From Dasypus novemcinctus (Eukaryota > Chordata > Mammalia > Cingulata > Dasypodidae), in the NCBI RefSeq assembly GCF_030445035.2, contig NC_080702.1, positions 12,222,029-12,286,028 on the forward strand: DNA of 64,000 bases. Direction: 5' to 3'. Shown here in pieces: positions 31,751-47,356 of the stretch. The position numbers and the translations under genes are program-made. Position 1 is the first letter of the stretch. Every line of letters begins with the position of its first letter. Below the pieces are notes generated by a model that did not search any database, was not told where the DNA came from, and saw only the letters and a program-made list of their open reading frames with translations.

Positions 31751-32575
31751 CTAGGAAAGGACTCGTCTAGAGATATTTCTTTTGCCTTCTTTTCAGAGGT
31801 GTTGGGAGTCAACCATGAGCAAACTAATCTCGTGGTGACTCTCAGAATCTGAGTTCTGCAGTTAAATCCAACATTAAAAGCCGATTAAAAAAACTAGAGA
31901 CTAATTATTCTGTGGCTTTCCAGGAAGCAGCTTCAGGGAGCTACCAATGGTGGGACTTATTCCTTGCTTACAAATACATTTTTGGTTTCTAAGGCATCCT
32001 AAAGCATCTCACAGGCCCAAAATGAGGACAGCAGTAGTTGGAAGATTAAAGGCATTTCTAGTTAAACAGTTAACTAGTGGTCTAAGAAAATGATATGATG
32101 GCCAAGTAAACTCCCAGTGGACTCCTGTTTGACTTAGTCCACTTGCCTAGTCATGTCACAAGGACTTTTTCACCTATCACCCAGAACTTCCTTGGATCTA
32201 CATGGCATCAGTTCTTGCCCCTACCACCTCTGTAGAGGAAGCAGACTTAGTTTTTGTCATGTGGGAAACTATCCAGGAACCCCTTTAAAATGGCAGAACC
32301 AAGAGTGCACAGACAGGCTTCAATTAAAACTCACCCATCTCTGGTGGGATGGGGCCCACCACTTGTCTGCCAACTGAAGCTGGGGAAGTGTTGGATTCCT
32401 CTAGGTCCATGGCTATATTGCATGAAAGAATTTTAGAGCATGCCCGTTGAGTTAGGCCAATAAAAGAATTTATTAGGAAATGGAGGAAAACAACAGAGCT
32501 TGCTAAGAAATGGTAGAGAAGGATAGAAATATGCATTGATATTTTCTGAGGGCTCCTCTAGGCAAAAAAAGATTC
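31750..32575. other. Unassigned, possibly old ERV internal sequence
   Basis: No coding frame has recognisable motifs. The context (old retroviral sequence on the left, L1 on the right) suggests more decayed repeat, but I cannot name it. Confidence 0.3.
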
Positions 32576-32579
32576 TTCT

Positions 32580-33295
32580 TTTTTAATGTAAGCATTTATG
32601 GTTTTAAATTTTCTTCTCAGTATTCTTTGCTGTGTCCCAGATGGTGTGATATGTTATGTCCTGATTTTCATATATATCAAGATATTTGCAGAATTCTCTT
32701 GCAACTTCTTCTTTGACCCAGTGATTATTCAAGTATGTTTTTTTACTCTCCATATATTTATGAACTTTCCCATGTTCTGTCCATTATTTCTTTCCAGCTT
32801 CATTCTGTTATGAACAGAAAAAGTATTGTGTATCATTTCTATCTTTTTCAATGTACTGAGACTTTTTTTGTGACCCAATATAGGGTCTATCTGGGAGAAT
32901 GATCAATGAGTCCTTGTAAAGACTGCTGTTTTGGGGTGTAATGCTTTATAGATGCCTGATAGACCTAGTTTATTCACCATATTATTCATGATCTCTATTT
33001 CTTTATCTTCTGCCCAGGTGTTCTGTTCTATACTAAGAGTAGCATATTGAAGTCTCCAACTGTTATTGTAGAGACATCTCTTTCCCTCTTGTTTTGCCAC
33101 TGTTTGTCTCATGTATCATGTGGCACTCCATTTAGGTGCCTAAATGTTTAGTATGGTTTCTTCCTTTTGGTGAGTTGCTCCTTTAATTAATATATAATGA
33201 CCTTCTCCACCTTTTATAACCATAGTGCATTTAAAATCTATTTTGTCCAATGTTAGTATCACTACTCTAGGTGGGTTTTCTTTTTTGGGTAGATA
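32580..33295 (-). mobile_element. L1 ORF2 fragment, minus orientation
   Basis: 'ttttaaattttcttctcagtattctttgctgtgtccca', 'ccagcttcattctgttatgaac', 'gtgacccaatatagggtctat' and 'taatatataatgaccttct' are reverse-complement L1 ORF2 (endonuclease/RT boundary). It is diverged and broken. Confidence 0.8.
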
Positions 33296-36200
33296 ACTAG
33301 TACTAGGCAAAGTGAGATCATAGCCAGGAGATGACTTCTAACCTCCACACCTTTTCAAAAGGGCTTTCAGTAAAACTTACTCTAGGGAGACTAAAATGAA
33401 AAATAAATATTGTGAGAGAAGCAGAAGGCTACTGTCCTTAATTTCTTTCATTAATTGTCTTATCTTAAAAAGAATTAATTGAAAATGACTGACAAATATT
33501 ACCTGTGAATGCTATAGATTTTGTTCTTATGTTCTTGTTTTGCATTAGGTACTTGCTCCCTTAATGTCATGGTTTACTGGTACTGCTAGTAGGTTTCAAT
33601 TTGTGCACTAACATCCATTGTCACTGAGTATTGATTAAAATTACTGGGATGCTATCATTGCTTGCTTTTTTATATGCCTTGAGGATTAAAAAACAAATGA
33701 AAATAAGCATATTAGAATTTTAATACCTGCTAGATATTACAATTTTTTTGAGAAATGTGTCATTGACTTCTTTTTCATAAAGGTCCATGCTTATGGAAAC
33801 CACTCATCTGGAGGAATGGATTATAGAACCATATGTTACCAACTGGATATTCTGTTAGAAATCAATGCATAGTGCCTAGTATTTTAAATAGGCCTAGGGC
33901 CTTAAAATATAGAATGTATCTCTGATTACACTCATGCATCTAAATGGTCAAAAAGGAAAAATATTTTCTGGAGCAGGTTCTCTGATAGTGCTAGTAATTA
34001 TTTAGCACTACTAAAATAGTAGGCTTTGTTAAAACTCAAAATAAACTGAATGTATTGTTAAAACATATACAGCATACACTAATTTTAGTTTACACAATTC
34101 TTTAAAACCTGACTTCTTCATAGGAAAATCAACAATGAAACAATCATTTCTTTTGGAAACGCCTAAGATTTTGAAGTTTGAATGTAGATATGACATAATG
34201 AGACCTATACTGGATAGTTTTTCCATTGCTTGATAGTAAAATATGCATACTCTAGAATAACTAAAACTTTCCTTGTATATTTCTTCAGCACAAATATTTC
34301 AACTCGTTTGGAGTCCTATGGATGACTGAGAAAGTAATTGTAGTTTTAAGTTCTTCTCAGATATACAGATTAGTAAGAATCTTCTTGGTATAGGTGCTTT
34401 AGAGTACTTCCCCAGGACAACCAAAATCCATAAAAAATGTGGGGTGTATTTGAAAAAGCAGGAAGATTGGTTGTGAGAGTTTTAGAAAGAAGTGAATGAC
34501 ACAAGGTGTGCCTTGAGTAGATCTTGACTAACATCCAACTTAATCGAGATATGTCTTTTGAATTATAAGACTTATGATGTTATTAACTACATAAAAAGAT
34601 AGTTTGCTATCAAAGTGGTGCTTTTTCTAGAGCAAAAGAAACTCTGAACTACACATGTTGTGAAAGCAGGTTCATTAATACTTGGGTTCCTTGCATTCTC
34701 AGTCCATTTGTTTTCTCATGAATAAGGGAGAGAATTTTCACCAGGTGGAAGAGTCCTAATTTATTTTGTAAATGATTTTAATCAGAAAATATTATTTAAT
34801 TTGACTGCAGGCCCAGGGTATGTGAGGTCAGGTTAACTTATTGAGGATATACAATATTTCTGGATTTAAAATTATTTGATCATTTTCAAAGGGTAACATT
34901 TAATCTATTACCATTCAAGGAAGTGTTTATGCAGTTAGACAAGAGAGAGAGACCAAAATATGAACAAACAAATAAATGTACAGTGAAAAATTATATGAGT
35001 GAACTGAAGGAATAGTAGAATTGTAGTATAGGCTATTGGAATGGCAAGGAGTTGGGCTCAATGAAGAGATCTCCAAGGAGATGGCAAAATAGAGACTGAA
35101 GGAACATGAGGATAATGTGTAAAGTGTTTGAGGGGATTTCCATGAAAATGAAGGATTATTGTAGTGGTCAGTGCTGAAATCATAGCTAAGTGACTGTATC
35201 TGTGTTTTTCTGAGTGATGAATTCTTATTCAATTCTTGGATGCCTGGTGGAGTCCTAACTTAAAATTACTTAATTTGAAGTGAAATACTTTGTTAAAGTG
35301 GAAAACCCAATTACATCAATCTTGATTGACATCTAGATTAATTAGAGAGTAAGCCTTAGAAGAGAATTTATTTTAGATTTCTGAGATCATGGTTGTATCC
35401 TGTTGTTTTGGAGCCAACAGTGGAATAATTTGGAGTAATTGAATAGTTGTCTGAGATTATCATGATAGTGTACAGTATGCAGAAATGGGAGAGAGGGTGG
35501 GCTACAATTCATCCTTGAGATGTTAGAATATTGTTAGAGTAATGCCATTTAGAACACAAGAGGAGTGCCTAGAATATCTTGATTACACTCAAGGGACTGA
35601 GATGTCTAAGGAGTCTAAGAAAAAGAACATTCCCAAAAAGTCCAATTTGTCTATACTTCCAAGTTAGAGACTGAAGCACACACACTTCATTTATTCATGG
35701 GATACTTATTGGAGATAGTAGCATGATTTACTTCAGAGGAAGTCCATGAGGTTATTAACTCATCACTTAAGGCTGTGTAAGAAAAGTGTAAAGATGCTTA
35801 TGTCAATTGAAGGAAAAGATCAGGCATAGGGGGCCTTTAAGTTCATAAGGTTAAATGATAAGGTAATTGTGGTAGATTTTAAAAAGATACAGGAAAAACA
35901 AGAATTCAGTTGGAGACATTCAACTTAATCAGATGACAAGCCTCTTCAATGAGAGAGAAGGAGTAACTAATGGGTATGAGTGCATGAGTAACTAGACATT
36001 ATGGTATTAAGTTTAGGTGATTTTTTAAAATTACATCATTCTCTGGTTATTATGGTAGTCTCATGTGACAAAATTAATGTGAAATGTAAGAATATGTTAT
36101 ATTCAAACTATCAGATTTGAAGTGATTAAGGAAGATGGAAGAATAATTCATTAACCAAGACAGCCCTTTTCCCAGATATATTTGAAAGCACTAAGAGTTG

Positions 36201-38848
36201 TGATTCAGTATTTAGTCATAAAGCAAGATCTTACTAATGTGCTATGTCACATGCAATAATAAATATGACAGGAAATTAAAATCACCTCCTATGTAGGCAG
36301 ATGTGGAAAATATTAAGATATTTATTGACACATTAGTTAAATAGAGTTCTCAGGAAGCATATGCTGAAATATGTATGTTCAAATACATCTGGCAGTGAAT
36401 ATTACATGAGGTGGAAGCTAATGTTTGGAAAGTGGGTTCAATGCAATGGAGGTTTCCTTGTGACAGGAGAACTTGTGCATGGGTTTAATTGTAACAAAGT
36501 ATATGAAGTTGTAGTCTTGACAACAGAGAGAGTATCTGATTACTTAAATGAGGCATGACAATTCATGCCATACCTAGGTGTGACATGTAACCATTAAGAT
36601 ATTAGAAATTGGAATATAGGAAGAAAAAAATTAAATCTAGTTGTGTCTTTGTCTGGCCATATAAGATTGTAATATTACTTCAGCTTTCTGAACCTCTTTT
36701 TGGGACATTTCCTAAATGAGTAAATTAACCTTTATCAACTGGGTTAATGAGAAGATTTAATGATTAAAAATATGTAATTCTATAAACATGTTGAATACAG
36801 TCATTTTCTTCCTAGACTTGAGGCACAAATGGCTAAGTTAATCCTAGATCTGATCAACCCCATAATAGTATAAATTCTTTTTTTCCCCTTTTCCTTTTAA
36901 TAATATCTATGCCTAAGTTTCTTAGTTGATTTCCAGATACATTGATATGAGATATAGAACTCAGCTTTAAGGAGGTGGCATTGTTATACATCACATATGG
37001 AAGAACTAAGATGTTTAATGACAAACATCAGGTCAGGTTCGTGGTAGAGCAGGAAGTGAACAAGAACAGAAGACAGAAATGCATGTGAGAGAACAAATAC
37101 TACTGCAAAAACAAGTAATAACTGAGTAAATTCAAGTCTGCTTCCTCTTGTGGTGAGAACCCAGTTCCAGATGTGATTTTGGTCAGGGTTTCTTATGTTT
37201 TGGAATCAGGGATGAATTAAAAGTCTCTGAACATGATGGGCTAATTAACAAATATAATTCTTGGATATTCATGTACTTATCTGTAGAATGAAGGTAATAA
37301 TACCATATTCACTACCCAGAGAAGACAAGACTTCCAGCATCTTGTCTCATGGAAAGGAAAGTCTTTCCCTTATTTCTCTTGAGCACATCCATATTCTTTT
37401 TATTGATTGGGCTGGTGATACTCCTGGATGAAGTTTTAGGTATTCATGACAAGTGGGGCAGAAAGTTGTGATCAACACTTGAATCTTAAGATTCTTTCTC
37501 CATTCTCAGCTTATGCGACCTTCTGCTCATCTCATTGTGAGTGAAAATCCAGAGGAAGGTAGATGCCAGCTAAGGTATTGATAATGCAATCATGCAATCA
37601 CACGTGAGTAGAGAATTCTTCTTTAACTGAAATTCCACCTCTGTTGCCAGCAGATGGGAAGATTTCTCCTATTGGTGTGGGTATTCCAAGTGTATTCAGG
37701 AGACATTCAAGGATCTGAGCTTAAATTAAGTTTATACAGAACTCTAATAGTTATGGTAAGTTAGGGACTGAGCATTGAGTAATATTCCAAGGTAATTGCA
37801 AGAGTTTGTTCCAGCTTCTACAAAGACTGTATTCTCAGTATTTTCTTTTTCTCACACACCCTATGGCCTCATTGGATAAATAATGAATTCTTGAATCATG
37901 TTAGCACCTGAGATTGACCCTGGCATGTAATGAATTCAGTTGACAGAGATGAACAAGATGGGAAGTTTATAGTTAGTAGACTGGCTGAGTTGTTTTCATC
38001 TGTGGAGTTAATCCAACATTAGATGTAAATTGTTGTAGGGGTAGGCATATCTACCAGAAGCATGGGAACAGTAGGAAATTAAGGGAAATGAGGAACAACT
38101 TATTTTCCCCAAATTAATTTTCTTAAAATTTTGATGGAATATATTTGCACATTTTGAAATTTTTCTTAAAAGAAAATAGAAATTCACCTTACCACTGTTG
38201 TTAAAATTTCCAAACTTCAATTTTTTATATAAAATTTCTTCAGATTTTATTAATGAATGCAATGTATAGGATTTTTTCCCTTCATTATGGCTGTGGTTCA
38301 GGAGCTTTATTATAGGTAGAATAAAATTTATTTCTCTGTGAAAATTTTTGAAGTCTTGGAGAGACCAGAAGCAATGAACAGGATTCTATTACTCTTTCAC
38401 ACACAGATGAGATGGAAATAAAAGTGAGACAATGAAAATGTATTTGTAGACCCCAGAAAAAGTTGAGATTGTGAAGTCTTCATCCACAGGAATGGTCCTC
38501 ATAAGGCAATGAGTGTATATATCAGTACAACTCTCTCAGAAGTGCCTGGCCCATGATCCTGAACCCTCTGTATTTATACATTATAATGCATGCCTGAGTT
38601 ATGTATCTCTGAGGAAAGCAGGACTTACTGTTTTGATACCTATTCAGTTAAGCAGAATTCTGGATATTTCTTCAAGTTTCTCTGTCATTTCAATGAATAA
38701 TAGACTTCTGAATTGAATTTGGATAGAAAGCAATTCACACATTAACTTGCATTTGTGAAAATGCAAAACATACTCTTAAATGATTTTATGAAAGAGAGGA
38801 AAATGAATTCATCTGTACAGGGGAATATGCTAACTCTACTCATTTTTT
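33296..38848. other. 5.5 kb of apparently single-copy intergenic sequence
   Basis: AT-rich, with few recognisable repeats. The longest frames are about 100 codons (minus 35232-34927) with no domain signature and biased composition. I see no exon with convincing splice signals or homology. This is the least repeat-laden stretch of the window and the best place for unique PCR or mapping anchors. Confidence 0.4.
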
Positions 38849-39266
38849 AAAATGACATGTGGGGAACGGACTTGGCCCAGTGGTTAGGGAGTCTGTCTAC
38901 CACATGGGAGGTCTGCAATTCAAACCCCAGGCCTCCTTGGCCCATGTGGAGCTGGCCCATGCTCAGTGCTGATGCACACAAGGAGTGCTGCGCCATGCAG
39001 GGGTGTCCCCCACGTAGGGGAGCCTCACGTACAAGGAGTGTGCCCCATAAGGAGAGCTGCCCAGCGTGAAAGAAAGTGCAGCCTGCCCAGGAATGGCACT
39101 GCCCACACTTCCCGTGCCACTGACGACAACAGAAGCAGACAAAGAAACAAGACGCAGCCAATAGACACAGAGAACAGACACCCGGGGGAGGAGGGGGAAT
39201 TAAATAAATAAATAAATCTTAAAAAAATAAAAATTAAAAAACTAAAAAAAATAAAATGACATGTGG
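38849..39266 (+). mobile_element. DAS SINE, long form, with target duplication
   Basis: The body (38863-39252) begins 'ggaacggacttggcccagtgg' and has a degenerate B box (attcaaaccccagg). It then carries the DAS-specific segment and ends in TAAA repeats and an A-rich tail. A 14 bp duplication, AAAATGACATGTGG, flanks it at 38849-38862 and 39253-39266. Open frames inside are shadows of the repeat. Confidence 0.95.
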
Positions 39267-39658
39267 ATCTTGCTTGTCTTACAATAAGTGTGTAAATTTT
39301 CTTAAAATTGTTTGGAAAGATTGGTTTAGTTTTGAATGTTTAAATGAAAGCTTTATAATCAGCAGAAAGAAGGCATATTTGCAAGTTTATTGGGAAATTT
39401 TCAGGTGTATATAACATCCCATGTCATGGGATTTTCTTTTACAATGGGGTGTTATGTATTCAGAGTGTTTGTGTCTGAGAGTGTATCTGAAAAGCAGATG
39501 ACAATTGAACATTGGTAATGCTGTTACCCTAATCCCATACACATTTTGAGTTTTATATATACAGTTTCTGCTTCTTTAGTGCTATTATTTTGTACATCAC
39601 AATGTAGGATATTGGTTAGGATAATGCTGTGTGAACACAAATTTCCATGGTGTTTTAG

Positions 39659-39976
<318 letters not shown>

Positions 39977-39999
39977 TAAGTCTGCCTAAATGAATGTTT

Positions 40000-40520
40000 C
40001 CTTATTTTTTTATTTTCTAAGTTCATTTTTATTTATTTTTGTCATCTTTTTAAAGATACATAAATCACACAAAATGTTACATTAAAAAATATAAGAGGTC
40101 CCTATGTACCCCGATCCCTACACTCCTCACTCCTCCCACATTGACAACTTCTTTCATTAGTGTGGTATATTCATTGCATTTGATGAGTACACTTTGGGTC
40201 ATTGTTCTACAGTATGGATCTTAGTGTCTGTTGTAGTTTACACTCTCTCCCAGTCCACTTAGCAGGTCATAGCAAGATATATAATGTCCTGCATCTGTCC
40301 CTGCAATATCATTCAGGACAACTCCAAGTACTGAAAATGCCACATTATCACACCTCTGTTTCCATCTCCTTGCCTTCAGCAACTCCCATGGCCATGGTGT
40401 CCACATCAATGATACAATTTTTTCTACTAGAGTCACAATAATTCTATAGTGTAATACCAGTAAGTCTACTCTAATCCATATTTTATTCCTCTATCCTGAG
40501 GACACTGTGATGGTGATTAT
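40000..40520 (-). mobile_element. L1 3' UTR, minus orientation, in KRAB intron
   Basis: T-rich left edge, then 'aaaatgttacattaaaaaatataagaggtccc', 'tcattgcatttgatgagtac', 'cagtccacttagcaggtcatagc' and 'gacaactccaagtactg'. This is the reverse complement of the L1 3' UTR seen at 49.4-49.8 kb. Confidence 0.8.
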
Positions 40521-41088
40521 ATATATATCCAGTTCACCCCAATAGAATTTAATCTTCTTGAGTACAACTTAATGCCTTCCTTGAATCTCAATTTCAACTC
40601 TCAGTGCTCTTCTGAGAACTCAATGAATATATTTTGACTAGATAAGTTAATTGACTATGCTGAAATAAGTATTCTGCTCCAACAGCTATGCTGATGCTTC
40701 AGAACATAATAGTAAAAACATTGCATATATAATTTTCCATATAGAATTTAGATCATCCTTTTGGGACTTATGTTAATTGAATTATTTTTAACATAATATT
40801 CAGTCACTTTGGAAACATAGATTTCTCCCCATTTAGAATACTGATGACACTGCAGTTTCTTTTTGTACTAGTGCTTGGGTAACTAACAAATAGTCCTTAC
40901 TGAAATGGGAAAAAGTTCAAGAGTTACAATTTCTGTTGAGACATTTTCAATGATTTGAGTTCTAGGTTTTGTTGTATTGCTACCTTCAATGCTTACATTA
41001 TTCTTTGGTAACCTGCCATATACATCATGATCATGCTCTGTTACTATCACAATTCAAAATCCAGGTAAATTTTTTTCCATACAAAGAG

Positions 41089-41181
41089 GATATCAAGTCT
41101 GCAAAGCAGATGTGCTTTCCCAGCTGCAACAAGGAGAAGTGTTGAGAGAAGGAATAGGATTTCCTCAATACCACATTTCAG
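41089..41181 (+). pseudogene. KRAB-B box exon with degenerate donor
   Basis: After an AG at 41087-41088 the exon continues the KRAB-A phase. It reads (G)YQVCKADVLSQLQQGEVLRE followed by GIGFPQYHIS, a KRAB-B box with the longer tail found in some families. The expected donor position reads CAG|ATGAGC, where GT is required, so normal splicing to the linker exon appears lost. A stop codon follows at 41188 if the exon is read through. Confidence 0.8.
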
Positions 41182-41674
41182 ATGAGCTATAAGAACCTGT
41201 GCATCAGAAGAGGGGTCTCATTAAATAGTGTGTATGTGATTTGTCTAGGTTTCTTTTTAAGACTTGTATTTCTAACATGTAGCTAAGGATATTGGGGAAA
41301 TTTTAGTCACATGGGCTTATTCCAAATACTTCTCAAGCTTTATCAAGTGTCATTGGCATTGTAAAAAGGATATTCAGTTGTTATTGCAATTAAACCTTCA
41401 TATGCTCCTCTTCCTGGTTCTATTATTGGAATATTTTTCCCTGTCTTTATCTCCCTAATATCCCAACTTCTTTTTTCTCATATTCCATGCCTGAAATTCT
41501 TTTCTGATCATAATGTCCTATAATGTTAATTTTATTATCCCTAAAATATTCATTAACTAAATATTCTCTCCTAGCTAATTGTGAATGTGGAAACATACTG
41601 AAGGAGATACTTGGAAATTTCCAAAATTTTGTCCCTCTAATGCTTTTCTAACAATCTTTTCTCAATTACTACAG

Positions 41675-41766
41675 GGAGGAAAAGTGCCTTTAAAACATAT
41701 GATATGATAGAAATGATAGACTACCAGCCTACTTTTAGGAAAAACCCTTCCAAAATCATGACATTG
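41675..41766 (+). pseudogene. Linker exon of the KRAB zinc-finger gene
   Basis: Flanked by TTACTACAG and GTAAGC, 92 bp. It starts with two bases that complete a Gly codon from the KRAB-B exon and reads RKSAFKTYDMIEMIDYQPTF and then RKNPSKIMTL. It is open throughout and ends on a codon boundary. Confidence 0.7.
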
Positions 41767-42069
41767 GTAAGCTTAATTTTTTGAATCCTAGTATTCCAAG
41801 TAGATACCTAGGGATGGGATGAATTAGGAATTCAGTAAAATGAAATTCTAATTAATGTTGGGATTAAGTACTAATCCAGCAAAAATCTGTGATAGTGTGA
41901 ATTAAGGTGACAACTAACCTAAACATGAACTCTTGCCTGAGTTCTTATAAAAAGCAAATTGCTTAAACATGTTTCATATACATAATCTTTGAAACATCAT
42001 GAAGCTAAAACTTGATCAGATATCTCTGCAATTAGATTGTTATAATAGAGAATATCTGTGTATGGAATA

Positions 42070-43995
<1,926 letters not shown>

Positions 43996-44463
43996 TGTAT
44001 TAGCCAAAGGAGTACTGATGCAAATACCAGAAACTGGTTGGTTTTTATAAAGGGTATTTATTTGGGATAGGAACTTATAGATAGCAGGCAATAAAGCATA
44101 AGTTACTTCCCTCACCAAAGTCTATTTGGAGAAAGATGGCTGCCAATGTCTGTGAGGGTCAGGCTTTCTGGGTTCCTATGTTCCTGGGGTTTGCTTTACT
44201 CTGGCTTCAAGGATCCTTCCTTCCTGGGGCTGGCTTCTCTTCCTCTGTGTGCTGACTTCCTGCATCTTCAGCATCAAACTCTAACATCAGAAATCCCCAA
44301 ATCTGTTCTTCATTGTGCCTTTTATCTGTGAGTCCTCACCCACCCAGGGGTGGGGATGCAATGTCCTAAAGTCAATAACTCAATCATGCCCAGATACAGA
44401 TCCGATTACAAGCATAATCCAATATTTCTTTTTGGAAGTCACCAGTTATATCATACTGCTACC
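43996..44463 (-). repeat. 3' LTR of the MaLR-type element
   Basis: It begins TGTATTAGCCAAAGG on the plus strand, as does the other LTR, and ends ACTGCTACC where the partner has ACTGCTACA. It is followed by a purine-rich (minus strand) stretch. Confidence 0.85.
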
Positions 44464-44498
44464 CTGTACCCTCTGATTCCAAAAGGACATTACAATAT

Positions 44499-44500
44499 CC

Positions 44501-44544
<44 letters not shown>
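44499..44544 (+). repeat. A-run followed by (AT)n microsatellite
   Basis: About 17 A and then about 14 AT units, inside the MaLR interior next to the LTR. It is probably variable in length. Confidence 0.95.
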
Positions 44545-44547
<3 letters not shown>

Positions 44548-44568
44548 TTACAATGCAAGTACTAAATC

Positions 44569-45011
44569 GTATCACAATTTATTTTTTTAAAGATTTATTT
44601 ATTTTTATTTATTTCTCTCCCCTTCCTCCCCACCCCCCACCCCAGTTGTCTGTCCTCTCTGTCTATTTGCTGTGTCTTCTTCATCTGCTTCTGTTGTTGT
44701 CAGTGGCATGGGAATCTGTGTTTCTTTTTGTTGCATCATCTTGTTGTATCAGCTCTCCATGTGAGTGGCATCATTCTTAGGCAGGCTGCACTTTGTTTTG
44801 CCCTGGGTGGCTCTCCTTATGGGGCACACTCCTTGCACATGGGGCTTCCCTATGCAGGAGACACCCCTGCATGGCATGGCACTCCTTGTGTGCATCAGCA
44901 CTGCTCATGGGCCAGCTCCACATGGGTCAAGGAGGCCTGGGTTTGATACGCAGGCCTCCCATGTGGTAGACACCCTAACCACTGGTCCAAACCCACTTCC
45001 CGTATCACAAT
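44569..45011 (-). mobile_element. DAS SINE, minus orientation, with target duplication
   Basis: The body (44579-45001) shows the reverse-complement DAS order: TTTATT-rich tail, then 'ctctccccttcc', 'gtggctctccttatggggcac' and 'gaggcctgggtttgata' at the head. Duplication GTATCACAAT lies at 44569-44578 and 45002-45011. Confidence 0.9.
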
Positions 45012-45210
45012 CAATTTAAGGAAATAATTTGTCCTGGGGCAATGTCATATCCGCTATACACCTCTGAAATTAGAAAACAACTTATCTGCTTCCAATACAC
45101 AAATGGATAGAAAATGGATAAACATTTTCATTACAATAAGGAGAAATTGGAAGGGAAACATGAGTTACAGTTTCTCTGCAATAGACCTGCAGGACATCCT
45201 CTATTTGATC

Positions 45211-45620
45211 TTTTTTTTTAAAAAAGATTTATTATTTATTTATTTCTCTCCCCCCCACCCCAGTTGTCTGTTCTCTGTGTTGATTTGCTGTGTGTTCTTT
45301 TGTCCACTTTTGTTGTCAGTGGCACGGGAATCTGTGTCTCTTTGTTGTGTCATCTTGTTGCATCAGCTCTCCATGTGTACGGTGCCATTCCTGGGCAGGC
45401 TGAACTTTCTTTTGTGCTGGGTGGCTCTCCTTACAGGGTGCACTCCTTGCATGTGGGGCTCCCCTATGTGGGTGACACCACTGCATGGCACGGCACTCCT
45501 TGCATGCATCAGCATTGCACATGGGCCAGCTCCACACAGGTCAAGGAGGCCCAGGGTTTGAACCGCAGACCTCCCATGTGGCAGACGGATGCCTTATCCA
45601 TTGGGCCAAGTCTGCTTCCC
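45211..45620 (-). mobile_element. DAS SINE, minus orientation
   Basis: Same order as the previous copy, ending 'gggccaagtctgcttccc'. It is flanked by imperfect CCTCTATTTGAT / CCCTCTTTGAT. The 152- and 162-codon frames here are readings of the SINE, not genes. Confidence 0.9.
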
Positions 45621-46891
45621 TCTTTGATTTCAAAGTCTGAGAATCATTCTCAAGATGATGGTTTCTTCTCCTTTGGGCCATGTGAGGACCCATCTTTTCC
45701 ACTGACTTGCCCAACAGTCATTTTCTTGGTTCCACCTTCATCAAGCATCTGAGTGTCAACCAAGTTCCAGACCTCTCCTTCCAAGACTGTTGGGGTGATT
45801 GCCACACCTTACCCAATCTCTGGGTTAGTCTTAACCCCCCTAGCACGGTGAGGTAAAGATATTCCCTCTAATCTTTGGCATACAGGGTCAAGCCTTTCAG
45901 AGCAAGGAGTTGACCACCTGGCCTCCCCTAACCTTTGTGGGACAGGTCCACCCTTCTCAGACCTGTGGGGTGCTAATCTTAACTGCTTTAATCCTTGGGG
46001 AATGTGCTCCATCCTCTCTGCACTCTAGGGGTGAAAAATCCCCCAGAGCATAGGTGGGAAAACCAACCCTCTTCAACTGCTGGGGCAAACTCACCCTCTC
46101 TGTACACATGGGTGGGGTTCCTCTCTTGGCCCAAGATGATGTCCTAATTTCATGTCTCAGTTTCCATGGTTTTCCTCTTAAAGCTCTTTCTCTTTAAATT
46201 TCTCCTTTCTATGTCCCTTTTATTCAAGGCTGGCAGTGGTTCTTTTCATACAGCTCTCTCAGAAAGTCTGCTGGGTTTAGCATGCAGGAAGCAGGGGTCC
46301 AAGCCATCAGACAATAAGACTTTCCACAAGTCTTTCCAACATAACTGCATCTTCAATCCTGATTTACAAGTTCCAAGTTTAGTTAAGTCCTCCAGTGGGG
46401 TACTTTCAACTGGGAACCTGATTTCCAGGGGATTGGAATTTTCAATATCAGTTTCTGTTTTCTTTGTTCCCAATATTTCAGTTCTCAGCTTATCTTGTTC
46501 ATCTAGCATTTTGCTATAAGCTGCAAGCAGAAGCCAAGCCGCATTCTCCAGGTTTACATTGGAAATTGCTTCAGCTAAATGCCCAGGATCACCATTTTCA
46601 AATTTTGCCTTCCATAAAACACCAGGAGTTAATCTTGCTTAATTCTCTGCAACTTTAAAACACAGATTGCCTTTCTGCCATTTTCTGAAAATAGTTTCAC
46701 CGTTTACTTCTCAGGCATCATAAAATTCTCTTTGGCATCCATATTGCTATCAACAGTCTCTTCAAAGCACTGTAGGTCTTTTCTTCCAAGCATCTCACAA
46801 TCCCTCCAAAACATATCCTTTACCCATTTATAAAACCATTCCAGCATTTCAGTAATTGCAAAAGCACTCCTCCTCTCTTGTTACCAAATTT

Positions 46892-47356
46892 TGTATTAGC
46901 CAAAGGAGTGCTGATGTAAAATACCAGAAACTGGTTTGTTTTTATAAAGGGTATTTATTTGGGGTAGGAGCTTACAGATAACAGGCCATAAAACAGAAGT
47001 TATTTCCCTCACCAAAGTCTATTTGGAGCTAGATGGCTGCCAATGTCTGTGAGGGTTCAGGCTTCCTGGGTTCCTATGTTCCTGGGGCTTGCTTTACTCT
47101 GGCTTCAAGGATCCTTCCTTCCTGGGGCTGGCTTCTCTTTCCTCTGTGTGCTGACTTCCCAGGTCTTCATCAAATTCTAACATCAGAAATCCCCAACTCT
47201 GTTCTTCACTGTGCCTTTTATCTGTGAGTCCCCACCCACCAAGGGGTGGGGATGCAACACCATAATCTCAATTACTCAATCCTGCCCAGGTACAGATCAG
47301 ATTATAATCATTATCCAATATTTCTTTTTGGAATTCAATTATATCAAACTGCTACA
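46892..47356 (-). repeat. 5' LTR of the MaLR-type element
   Basis: 465 bp. It starts TGTATTAGCC and ends ATATCAAACTGCTACA on the plus strand, directly before the GCCTT duplication and the resumed zinc-finger sequence. Confidence 0.85.

Larger units (their letters stand above)
43996..47356 (-). mobile_element. MaLR/ERVL-type LTR element splitting the finger array
   Basis: The element has TG...CA ends and a 5 bp duplication GCCTT at 43991-43995 and 47357-47361. LTRs of 468 bp (43996-44463) and 465 bp (46892-47356) differ at roughly 10% of sites. Transcription sense is minus: AATAAA lies in the reverse complement of both LTRs, and the primer-site region next to the right LTR (minus strand AAATTTGGTAACAAGAG) resembles the one I recall for ERV-L/MaLR elements. 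The 2.4 kb interior lacks coding frames. It contains SINEs at 44579-45001 and about 45211-45620. Confidence 0.85.

Noticed and set aside
38857..39211. Frames of 70-104 codons on both strands
   Set aside because: They lie fully within a DAS SINE flanked by a 14 bp duplication.
45103..45752. Overlapping 152- and 162-codon frames
   Set aside because: They translate a minus-strand DAS SINE; the same peptides (WVALLTG..., HQHC.WASS) appear wherever the SINE occurs.
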